Below, piece after piece: positions 24,274 to 36,400 of a stretch of 64,000 bases of DNA. Within the stretch, counting starts at the first letter, position 1; each line of letters opens with the position of its first letter. Source of the DNA: Cloeon dipterum (Eukaryota > Arthropoda > Insecta > Ephemeroptera > Baetidae); the NCBI RefSeq assembly GCF_949628265.1, contig NC_088790.1, positions 15,752,545 through 15,816,544 of the forward strand, in the 5' to 3' direction. The translations under genes and the position numbers were made by a program. The notes under the pieces are model-generated. The model made no database searches and had not been told where the DNA came from. It worked only from the letters and a program-made list of their open reading frames with translations.

Positions 24274-27200
24274 TTAATCGATTGCTTCAGGCTCAAACTT
24301 GCAAATGACAGAAAACATGTCACCACCTAGTCTGTTGGCTAGCCACCGGTTCTTGATCACAGCCACTTTAAGACATTCGCAGGTGAACTTGGCGGTGAGG
24401 TTTGTGTGCAGGGCGCGACCCATCCCTTCCAACACAATCAAATCAACCTCACTTTGTACTAGCGTCTTGATCAAACCACGACACACTTGTCTGAAAAATA
24501 AAAATGAACATATCATTTATTTTAAACTACTTGTCTTGCTTGTTGTTTTGAGAAAAGAAGCAATTATTACAATTTTTATAACACACTCAAGTAAAAATTA
24601 CGCGGATTAAATATTTGTAGAAGGAATAATAACTTCATTTATTTTATTTTTTAAACCATTATTCATTCCATGGTTAGGTTTTAAAAATGCTAATGAAAAT
24701 TAAAGATGAGGCGGATTTTAATTTACAAATTTGAACAAAAATAATGTAATAAAATAATTATTTCCTAATTTCTTTTTGTTATTAGAAATTCTTGGTGAGC
24801 TTCAAATTTAAGGCAAGTGTTATTTCGCTACACTTAGGTAACTTAAAACGTTGCCCGACTTGGAAAAACCAGACGGACAAAAAGGATGTTATATAAACAG
24901 AAATTAAAAAAAAAAATCATTAACCCTTACCAGAATAATCAAAAAAGCCTCCTTACCTTAGATCTAAGCAGGGCCCGGCTTGAGCAGTGCCCATGGCTAG
25001 CAGTCTTGACGATTGTAGGGCACTTTGGATAATAGGACACATGACGCCGACCTGGCGCAGCAACTCCTGCAGCTCAGAGTAGGTGACGTCGTTGAGCGCG
25101 GGCGCCGAGTTGGCGCACAGAATAACTCGAGTGCCTCGTTTCAGGAGCTCACGGGCGAACGGAATGATGCCGAGCACTATGTCAAAACCACTGTTGTCGA
25201 CAAATATGGCGGCACATTTGTGAGCAGGACCCTTCATTCTCTGAAGCCACTGGTCCAGTCCATCAACCAGCCACGGCCTCTCTGGAATATGCAGATTAAC
25301 TATTTTTATTTGTTTAAAAAACTACTCAAAATGTATTCAACGTTTTTAAATCATTTAACAAATTAGGAAAAAACAGGAAACTACTACAATTGAATTGAAA
25401 TTGAAATATTTCATTTTAATTCAATAATTACAATTTTAAAATTTCAATTCACGGCTGTACAAGAAAATTCCGTTAATTCCTTCATGAACAATTAAAAATT
25501 GGAATATTTTAGCTTCAATTAAACACGTTCATAAAATAAAATATTAATTGAGGCAGATATTAATTACTGGGCATCTCTTATGGTTCAAAGAATTGCAACT
25601 ATTCTGTGGTTTTATATTTTCTGAACAATGAATGCACCACAACGTAACGAATTCTGGGCTGCTTCTCACCCTGCAGTTTGGACATTGCTTCTTCAAAGCC
25701 AAAACCATTTTGGCTCATCAGCGCTGCAACTTCCTTGGCACCCCAGTCAAACATATTGCCAGCCAAAATTGCCCTAATCAGCTCAGTGCGTCTGTTGATT
25801 TCGCTCATCTTGTCCAAATGCTGCAGCCGCTGTGGAAGCAAGGCCATGGCGATTTCGTTCTCCTGCTTTTTCTGCATCAGGTAAGGATCAGGAAAATCAA
25901 ACTCCTTCAACAGGTGCTCGATCGTGTCTAGGAGACTCCTCACGGTCAGGTTGCCGTACGCACTGGGGAGATTGTTGGAATCATTACTCATCATTCATGC
26001 AATAAAAGAAACTGAGCCCAGTTTAAATTTCAACTCACAATGGCTTTTCCTGCAAGTACTGCAGCCTGCTGAGGTACTTGTCTCGAAACTTGTGGGCCCT
26101 CTTCTCTGCTGTTTCACTGTGCGGCTGACTTTGGATGGCTCTGTCAACGTATTTGCATGTGGCATCTCGGAAGCATTGAATCCAGTAATCCCTGTAATTT
26201 CAGCAGGTGAACCAAGGTCAAAAGACGAGAATTTCTCTTGCACACCTCGCCTCTGTGTCTTTATTCAAATCAACGGTGTCAGGGATGTAGTTGTCTGGGT
26301 CGGCCAAGAAGGGCAAAGAGGTGACCGGGTGTTCCCAGCGGTCCATTTCCAGTTGGCCCAAAATCAGATTCGCTGGCGGTGTCACTGGCACTGTTTCAAA
26401 AGGCTCAATGGTGAAGTTCAGCTCCTGTGCGCTGCCAGCCAGATTTTCCTTCCACGAGTATTTATCCGAATCTGAGAAAATTTACTATTACAGTTGCCTT
26501 TTTATTTGGTCCGAAACATACCGCACTCCTCTGCTCCTTTGAGAAAAGCGCCAATAGCGCCTAAGTAGCCTTCATGCCTGAGAAACAGAGCCTGGACTTC
26601 ACCGCGGCTCCAGTAGTTTATTGCAAATGAGATGCTGTGCATGCTTAACGGATGCCCTCGCAAGAAATAGCCGCCAAAGTATATCTGTGACAAATTTCGC
26701 ACATTTATTTAGCTTCCACCACTTTTTTTTAATACGAAAAAACGTAGAAAAGGAAATTTAATAGAAAAGTTTGTTTCAATCTATAAGATCAGTAAATCTG
26801 TTCTTTAACTAGCTAAAGAGTGAAAACAGGAGTAGAGGAGGGGAGTGGGGAATGTAATGTCTTATGTTTACAATCCAAAGACAAAAAATGTCGACGAAAG
26901 CAAGTTGAATATCTGCCTGGTTTGCTATTTACTTTTTGGGGATTGCAAATGAGTTGTTATGATGTGGTATGGCCAAAATAAAAACAACCTTTAATTAAAA
27001 TTGAACTGAAAGTATATTTCGACTCAAGTTTACTAATAATCATGTGTTGGCAAAACATTGAAAATTGAAAAACGTCGTATTTTGTTGGGTGGAAAAATTG
27101 GAGGGGGTAATTTAGAGGCTGGGATAGTGTTGCACTTCAATTAAAATACCCTCATACACATCCCCTGAAAATTTCATGACGAATGTGACAACTGTTACGG

Positions 27201-29016
27201 CTACACTGATTGTGAGTGAAAATATAATATCATTAATTTGCTCTCAAACTATATTTCGGGACCAATTAGGACATTAAATTTATAAAATAAGTAATGCAAA
27301 ATAAGTGAGAATTTCCACAGAATCAGAATATAATTTCCAAAATACAAATAATATTGAACGTAGAGATATTTGAGTCATTGATTTCTGGCGATTTCTCATA
27401 AAACTGTTATCCTTTATTAATTTATTTTTCGCGGGATGGATTCTTCAATTAAATTTAGTAAACCAAGAAAGTATAATATGGGACAGCACAAACATGTTGC
27501 AAGGAATGAGGAATGAGCCCAGGGTCTTTGACTGAAATGCTAGACATTGCACCGTTCTGGTAATTATCACTTTATGAAAATGTGCAAACCAACAAGCATA
27601 GCGAGTTGGTAATCTTTCACATTCCTCCCAAATCCCAAATTGAATCATCATTTCAACGTAGGCATTTAACCTGCATTTCCCAATCATGGATCAGGTTCTC
27701 GCATTGCTATCTCAAGCTAAGCATGCGCTTAACAATGCGAAAAAGGCTAGGTAAACATTCAGATTGTAGATTTTAAAATATCATCAAATCGTTGAATTAA
27801 AGTAGACCGACTCACCCTTGGCATTTTGTACATCATCGCGTAAAGACACGCAATCTGGCCAATATCATTGCTAATCGTGAAGAGCAGACTCCTGGCAATG
27901 TCCGCCTCCGAGTACTCGCTGCTGTCCTTTTTCGCGTGCATGGCCTTGCCAAAAGACGAAGCTATCAGGTCTCCAGGCAAACCAAGCAGCTCATAATCTC
28001 CTCCGTAAATGTCCTTGACCAACATGTCCAGGTTGCGGTGGTCCCCTTTCTCGGCAAGGTCGAGCAACTCATCAAAACCCTGACAGAGTTAAATATAATG
28101 CATAAATCACATCTGATTGAATAATTACTTTGGCTGAGGTCAAGAGTTTGCCTAGCCCCCAAAAGGTTCCGCCTCCTGTGGCTGTGCCGCCGATTCTTTC
28201 GTATTTATCCTCAGACTCGACCTGAAATTTGTTTGCCTGTTTGGTAAACAGTTTCATTTGCCACATGAGGCAACCAACCTTCAAGATGCTGACTCCTGAA
28301 CCAATGTTGACTAACATGTAAGGGAAAATATTGGGTTGCGCCTTCATGAATATATACTCAGGATTTGCGTGGCGGCAGAATGTGAACGCCTCATCAGTCA
28401 TGTTTCTCAACAAAAAATTACAGCCTTTGATTAAACAGCTCAGCTCGTCTTCCTTGTCAACCCTACATATTAAAATTTGCAATAAATAAACCTAACATTG
28501 GGTAATTACTTACGAAAGGCCCAATTTATCATGTATGAGCTCTGTGTATTTGTACGCTCCACCACCTGTGGCCTTGATACTTTTGCCCAACATGTGATCC
28601 CGGGTGTTTACCAAGTGCTGCTGGATGAAGTCAAGGCATTGAGAAATGAATCGCGTCTCAAATTTGATAAAGTGCAGACGAGCTCCCTCCGAGATTTCGT
28701 ACACAAGGGCCTCCTGCAAAAGTAATTTTTAGCAAGTGGAGAAATTTCACAAGCAGAAAGAAATTTTACCTCGAGAGACGCTTCTTCTTGCTCATCTTTG
28801 TTGAGAGGGCCATAGAAAACCGTTCTTTGCGACGTTGTTGAGTAGTATGCAATTTTTGTGAGCGATCCACCTGAAAATTTGTTGAAACTTAACAATACAT
28901 AATTTTCGCAGTTTCAAAAACAAACCTATGTCGATGGCAAATCTCTTAGCGTTTCTCAAGTTGTCGAAAACCCTGATGTTGTCAGGTAAGTCGATTGGAT
29001 TGGTTTTGTCTGTCAT
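24274..29016 (-). CDS. PANK4: PANK4-type protein: pantothenate-kinase-like domain plus DUF89 phosphatase
   Basis: PANK4 joins a type II pantothenate-kinase fold to a DUF89 metal-dependent phosphatase acting on 4'-phosphopantetheine and related molecules, which limits CoA synthesis. I read twelve exons: 29016-28926, 28870-28770, 28713-28514, 28462-28279, 28221-28129, 28079-27816, 26684-26522, 26471-26246, 26191-26039, 25962-25670, 25281-24957 and 24490-24274. All phases agree, giving 769 residues (human about 773). Kinase-like motifs are [46 protein letters not shown] and the conserved [15 protein letters not shown]. The phosphatase half shows FVDNSG and NSAPALNDV, the acidic metal-site motifs. 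In the kinase half the residue after GGGAYKY is Thr, where active PanKs have Glu, while the Arg before the second Gly-rich loop is kept. An in-frame upstream ATG at 29091 would add 25 residues; the start at 29016 fits the family better. Confidence 0.95.
26685..27815 (-). other. PANK4 intron 6
   Basis: A 1.1-kb AT-rich intron between exons 6 and 7, by far the longest in the gene. I see no coding signal or repeat in it. Confidence 0.75.
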
Positions 29017-29091
29017 GATACTGACACTATACTGGCTACTTCTGTAAAATGAGAGCAATGAATCCCGCACGGAAAACCCACAGCATATCAT

Positions 29092-30115
29092 TGTATTATT
29101 TGTTCAGTGAAAACAATTTGAATTCGATCTTGTTGTTTCTGTCTGATAAAACACTAACAAGATAAAGGTTGTTAATTATTGGTTATCACATGACACGATA
29201 GTGCAAATTCTATTTCGAAATATTTAATATCAACACACCACGGAGTGTGCTTTCAAACTGTTTGCAGAAAATTAAAGGGGTCAAACCAGAACAAAACATA
29301 AGCACACCTTTTACTTTACCACTGACGACTAGCGTTTCAGCAGTCTCAAGAGAATGATGTTCACAAGAATAAGTCAATTATAGCAGATTAAAAATCGGAG
29401 TGAAGCTGTAAGAAGGTGTCAACAGTCGTGTCATTTCACCTAGCACCTGTTCGACTTGTGTATGTCACTACTTCTTTGCCGATGCCTGTCCTGTGTCCTG
29501 TTGTTGATAAAATCCACCGGCAACGCCCCCACTACTTACATTGGCCACTTTGATAGGCCAAGGAAAAAATAGGGGACCTATTAGAGAGTATAAATAACGC
29601 GCGTGGAATGATACTTTCTTTGAAAGTTGATTCTGCGCCTTGCTGAAAGCCAGCCGATATACATACATACATATTGACATTGCCTTACAATAATAATAAT
29701 TATTAACTCTTCTGGCTTCACAAAATGTTGGAATTTGGAATATTTGATCTTGGAATGGGCCTTCATTCTTTTCAGTGTTTCCATTCTCTACCTTCCTGTT
29801 GGAATTATTGCCGAAGCCATTATCCAAGATTTTTGAAATGGGAGTAGCTTGTATTTTATTTTAATTGTTATACCGATTTATGCTTCACTCACTTTGTACA
29901 AAAATGTATTTTTGCTCTCTCACACTATTTTGATAAATCATAAAAGCCTTAAGAAATTTAGATTGTTGATTTATTACGTTCAACATTTGGACATCTTTTA
30001 GAACTTCCTATTGAGGTATACTATTGTTAATGAAATGGGAATTACAAATAAATTAAACATGGAAAGTTTTAAATAAACACATAAATTTTTGAGATAATTC
30101 ATTATTATAACACGT
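29092..30115. other. PANK4/LPCAT intergenic region
   Basis: This spacer lies between the PANK4 5' end and the LPCAT 3' end, both on the minus strand. It should hold the PANK4 promoter and any 5' UTR exon: TTTTACAG just upstream of the PANK4 ATG could be an acceptor. A minus-strand open frame at 29468-29827 lacks an ATG and any family resemblance. Confidence 0.6.
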
Positions 30116-30121
30116 TTTATT
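30116..30121 (-). terminator. Poly(A) signal of LPCAT
   Basis: TTTATT on the plus strand (AATAAA on the minus) lies about 280 bases past the LPCAT stop. Confidence 0.55.
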
Positions 30122-30401
30122 CCAGCAGAATAGAGAATGTACAAATTGCACAAAAATAAATAAGAGGCAATAATAATTAACTACACATTTAGTTTAACCG
30201 GTCTCCAGGAATGATTTACATTCATAACCACACAGAGAATTGACTGTTCCTGCCAATAACAGAGATAGTAGTGCATCACGAGTGGATTCTACTCGAATTC
30301 AGAGCAAAAAATACTTGTATGTAAAACTCTCAAAAATACATCAGGCAAAATTTTTTCTCCGTGGTCTCTTTGGCACAGATCATTGCAAATTGAGGTTACT
30401 C

Positions 30402-33400
30402 TCAGTTATCCTTTTTTGGTCCAGCAAAAATCTTTGCAAGATCTTCTTTGTTTTGGGCGTACTTCACAAACGAGTCTGTAATAGATGGGGGAATGTAAGT
30501 TTGAACAAATCTAAACAAATAAATACACACCGTAATTAAACTTTGAAACTGATTCTATTTTGTCGAAAATCCGATCCGCCCGCTCTTCTGACATTTTCAG
30601 TGAAATCTTCAGTGCTTGCACAGCTTCATCCCTGCTCATTCTAGTTGGGTCGCTGCTAACGGCCTGTTGAAGAGAAAAAGAGAATGAATTTAAGTTTCAG
30701 CTATTATTCACACTTTCGGAGCACCAACCTCAAACGCCAGTCTTGCCATCTCCTCAGTTTTACTCTTCATGTTAATGATGATACTGTCAAGCAAATACTC
30801 TCTAATATTTATGATTCGCACACCGTTCTAAAATGATAAAACAGGGGTCATTAATGAAAATTAGTTTTATTTCAAGGGAGATTACCTTGACGTAGAGCTG
30901 AAACAACTCTTGCACAGCATCATTTCCAGCGCTCACGTTTAGAACCTTCGCAAAGTCCTCCAAGGAGCAAAGATCTTTGTTCAGCAACTTAGATGCCTGT
31001 TGCACTTCTAATTCCAAACAATTTAGTCTGAAAATACAATAGAAAAATATACAAATGACAAACGAAGGTTGAAATTTGCTGAGAAATTTCAGCAATACAC
31101 TGGAAAAATTAAGGCTGTAGCAGGATTCTTTCCAACCTTTTCAATTATTCATTTAATAAAAAAATCTTAAGAATTTTTATAATTGGTTCAACACAGAAAA
31201 AACTCAAGAATTATTATTATCTGCGCCCAACTAAATTTATCTGGTCACATAAATGATATATTTTTAAAATGTTACCCAATTTTATGCCTCAGCTTTTGGA
31301 CTTTGACGAGGTCTGACGCTGATGGGAGGTTCAGCTCTACAGCCTTCTTGATCAAAAGCGTGTCTGAGTAGTTGTAGTCAGAGACAGGAATTTGGAGCGC
31401 CCTGCAAAAAAAAAGATAAGCAAAAGTTGGAACAGTCTTAACAATACCATACTTGGCCATGATGTTGCGCACATTGTTGGCAAACAATTTGGGATTATTT
31501 TTCTCCTCCTCGCTCGGCTTGTAGACGGGCAGGAACTCGATTTCGCAGATGCTGTTCCACCTGGTCAGAGTGAGCCAGAGCAGCTTCAGAGCGCCGGGCC
31601 CTTCCCAGGTCCAGGTGACGGTGTCCAGTTCGTTTGGGTATCTGATGCACACCGGCTGGACAGGCACACCAGGGTAGAAGGCGCCCAGCTTGAATGTGAT
31701 GAGACATTTCCTGTTCGTGCATGTTCCTTCGGGGAAGATCAAAATCTGCGCCAAGAGAAATATTAGACGTTTTGCTGAATGCAAGGGTAAGTTTACCTGG
31801 GGCCACTCCAGTTTTGAGGTGGCGCGGTTCACGATTTCCTTGATTGTTTTCTGGCGTGACGTAGGGTCATCTCTCCAGACGTACACCGGCTGTGTGTAGT
31901 TGATCAACTCTAAGGAAAGTATTAATATCGATATTGCCCTTTAAGCAAAAGCATTTAATGTTGGGAGCCGATAACAGGCACAGCCACCCGTTAATTTCTG
32001 TGTTTGGCACTTTTGCTTTGATTTCGATGGCACTTTATGTTCATTGTTAAACAGCTGATTAAAAGCTGGACATGTTGGCAAATTATTGGTTTTCATGTCT
32101 AGGATTTGCAATATTTTCCGTGCATTAAAAAATTTCCTGTGTTTTGAAGACGGGATATATTTTTTAAATGAGAGTTCAATTTAAAAATGAAAATTATTAG
32201 TTTAAAATTGAAACTTCCTAATTAGCCACTTTAGATGTCCAAATATTATTTAAAAAATCTAGAGCTTTTGCAAACTCAAAGAAATACAGTCATTTGATGA
32301 CGTAATTTCTCAACGTTGAATTAATTTAGAAAAAAAGATCATCAATACAAACTTCAGTTAAAAATATTCTGGAGCAATATTTTGGTATTTTTTTCGCTTA
32401 TTAAGTTTTTGGGGGCTTCTCATGTACTGTAAGGCACAGGATGCTAAATTTAAATGAGAATACGGTTAAAGTTTCCCTCATATTCTAGTTGCAGGTAAAC
32501 TTTTAACATACATAATTTTCAAATATTGGCTGTCCGATTTTATATGCGGCTCAAAACCAACTGCGAAAAGGGTGGTTATTTCAGGAAAAATGGACAGTCT
32601 TTTTGCCAAATCCTGTCAATAGATAGCTATGTGTTGCGAAATCGAAGCTGAAAGTGGAACAAAATTAACGGCAGCGTTTTCTGGTGACGATTCTCAACAC
32701 AATTCGTTTTTCGGTTATTGTGTCGGGAAAACCACTGAAACAGACATTCATTGGCCAGTTTGGGACACTTCCGTCGTTTCTTCAGAGCAAATCCTAGAGG
32801 AAGTGACCAAAACTAACAACTGTCCAGTGGATGTCCCGAAAGCTAAAACGAAACGCCAAATTCATGACTTAAGTTGGTTTAATGAAAAGCGGCTAGAATT
32901 ATTATGTTGCACTACTTGGAAGGGTAACTAGAAATAAACGTACTGCCAATGAAAGGGCTGAGGCCGCTCTCCCTGCGGGAAATGATGGAGGGGAATCCCG
33001 TGACATAGACAATGACCGCGTCCATGAAGGTGGAGTGCGGCGCGATAACGAGGATGGGTGCCTCCTCGCGGCTCGCCTGCTGCCCAATTACCTTCAGGTG
33101 CATACCCCCGACTTCATAGGTGCTGCGGCCCAGCCAACTGAGCATCCGCACCAGGGCCCTGCCACCGCCAAATTAAATCATGGTCAACATCAAGAACTCA
33201 AAACAGTTTAGGAATTAAATATTAGAATTGAGTCGCGTGAAAATTCAATAAAAACGGCTATATATAAAGAACGGAAAAATAAAACATCGAGCCAGCAGAA
33301 GAGCTAAATTAAATTTTTGCTTGAGCAGCTTAAATAGATGTCTTGAACCAGAACTAAAAAAATATTAAATATGTGTGTAAAAGGGTTAGTTTAGAGTGTG

Positions 33401-36400
33401 AAATGCTGTCCGTTGAATTCTGCCGTGAACATAAAATAATGGAGCATGCAAAAGCGATTGTTTTTGGTGAGGCAGAGGGACACAGAAATAGAGAGAGAGA
33501 GAGAGAAAGAGAGAGCAGCCCTGAACCAACATTTTTTCAGCAGTTTCGTGAGGGAGCGGACGCACTTTGATAATTAAATCGGGGGCCCGCAGTAAATATT
33601 AATCAGTCGCAGCAGGATGTTATTTTGGTGGGGTTAATCAAATTGAGTCTGGTTAATGTACCCTTCCAGTACCGGCGTTTTAAGCTTAATTAATAGTCAG
33701 CGAGCGCTTGCTCAAAAAATCAATTTCTTGCGACACATTCAACCGCATTTTTTTAAGCCAGTTTGCCCGTGTTCCAAGAAATCTCCGTTCAAGACTATCA
33801 AATTTGAGCAAGAGCTCGATTTTGTATGAATTTGGTGACGTACTGCCAAAGAAAGGAATGTTGGCCGTCTCGGCTTTGGCGACGATGCTTGGCGAGCCGA
33901 GTAGGACCACGGGCAGAGCGTCGAAAAAGGACGAGTGAGGCGCCAGAATGAGGACCGGCGCCTCCCTCTGAGTCGCCTGGCGTCCTTTGACCTTCACCGT
34001 GTGGAAACTACCGAACACCATAAGCAGGCGCACCAATTTACTGATCACTGCTCTCAACGACCTGCCAAAATATGTTAAGTAGAACACAGAAATACATACA
34101 TACATAAATTCATTTGAGCTAAAATACAGTAGGTTTGGTTGTGATTGAATGAAATACTGGTAAATATAAATCAATAAAAACAGTTTTAAGACTAATGAGG
34201 ACCATTCTAAAAAAAGCAAAAGCTCTTCAGAATTTGATTTATAAAGTGAAGAGAATATATTCTCTTACAGTGGACGATTTGAACAAATAACAAAGTGATG
34301 AATGTCTTGTAAAATAAATAATAATAATAACAACAGAAAATGGAGTTAGAATGATTTAAATTGACCACGCTTTACAAGTAAAGGAGTGATATCACAAACA
34401 CCAGAGCCTTGACCCGTAATAAGTGAATCACTTGAGATAAAAATCACAAACAAACACGCAACAAAAAGGTTGAAGGGAACAGGGAACAAAATTTGAATTT
34501 TTATATTTTTCGCATCGAGTTCCAGGTCAAGTTTTCCTGCACTGTGTCATTTTTCTCATTTTCCTCTGGTGCTATGGAAAAAATTCAGGTCGGAAAAAAA
34601 CTCAGAACAATGAGTCGACTGAGCGATAGCAATAGGTAACACAGCAAAGCCATCCACCGTAATTAGTAAGCGCAGTGTGCTTGTGCAACATTGTATTTAC
34701 AAATCGCCGCAGCGGCGATAAGAATTGACAAATCGGGGAGGTGTGTTTATGCAAATAGCACTGATCGTGCGAAAAAGAATTGATAACGACGGCATGAGTC
34801 AAGCAGCGTCAGCGTCGCTGAGGCAATACCTTCGCCAGCCGGTCAGGGGTTTGCAGCGCACGTCATTTTCGTCGAGGCCCACAAGACCGACGCAGGCCAA
34901 CACCCAGGCCAAACTCAGCAGCAGACCAATGCAAAGGACTCGCAGCGGCAGAAATGTCACCGTTAGAAGAGCGGTCTGAAACACAGATGTTAACATTTAA
35001 TACGTATAAAATGTTCGTTTTATTTCATAAATTGAAGAGGTTTGCAGGACGATGGTTTTCCCCAATGCCTTGCAGTGTATATTTGTGCACTTTGAAAATT
35101 TGGAAGTATAATTTTGACCTTTTCCTTAAATATTCTATGAGAATCGGGGAAGAGCTTCAAATTTCCCAGGATGCCTTCTGAGTAAATCGGCTTCTTGCAT
35201 GCTAATCAAGCAGCAAGCTCTATCCCTTTATTGAAAATCAGGATATATTTGTTCATTTCGTCAGAAGGTAAACATGCCTCATAATTCGCACATCGTAAGA
35301 TAGACTTAAACGAGAGAAATCTAAATCAAGCCAAAAATCATAAACAATAAACAGTTAGATGTTTAATGTTATTTTTTTATAATTATCTGAAATTTAACTG
35401 TTATACTCGACCCTAATTTGATTATTACAAGTTTATCTATTTAATTTTATATTAATTTTCTCAAAGCTTGATTTTGTGTGACCTCATTTGCTCCGTTTGC
35501 ATTTTTCGCACGGATTCATTCATGGGAACGGTACGTTTCTTTAAACAACACGTTTTACCGCCAATAATACATAAATAGAATGCGCAATATAAGTGTTTCG
35601 TACCTATCAAGGACAGAGAAAACAAACTTTTGCGTGCTGGCTTCGATTTTGAATTAATTGGCATTTTTCCAAAACCCTTTAAGTCATTGCCTGTCAACCA
35701 TCTCGAATATCAGGCGCAACAAATGTTGGTAAAAACTTCAAATTCGATGTACATTCTCTTACATAACCTGTGAGTGCTTTGAGATACATTCTAGCTGATA
35801 TTTTAAGCCGTGACGGCCTCGAGTCTGGCGTCTAAATTTAAATTACACCACGTTTTGCACCACCATTAAAATACTTGGTACCCAATGTTTGTGTTTGAAT
35901 AATGGGTGGATAGGTTTGCAGTTAGCCTAGTTTGTTTAACTGAAATTTGTTAAAATGATTTTTAATATACACTCCAACGAAAAAATTTTTTGATGGGATT
36001 TTTCTGAATTCTCGATTTTTAATAAAATTACGAAGTTTATTCCTTGCTAAAAAGCGTTTCGAAGAAAGTTCAAATGAAACCAAGAAGTTCATTAAATGCT
36101 AGAAACCATTAAGAGTAAAACTTTCTTTAAAAAACCGAGAGAAATTGTAACAACGATTAAACGTCGTAATTATCAGTGAGAACGATGCACTCTTGATGGG
36201 CTGCGTGCATCTGTCGGGCGCAATTGCGCACCTCATTTCTGACTTGGTTCCGGTGCATTCATAGCAGCAGCACGCGAGACGCGCGTTCCGTTTCTTCCGC
36301 GAAGAGTTTTCCTCGTGAAATTGCTCGCAAATCAATCCATCGAGCACAACAGCGACCTAGAGACAGTGCTGGGGGTTTCATGCACTGCGACTTGCTCCCA

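Noticed and set aside
29468-29827. Minus-strand frame of 119 codons between PANK4 and LPCAT
   Set aside because: It lacks an ATG at its start and its composition is unlike the neighbouring exons. No splice partner or homology was seen.
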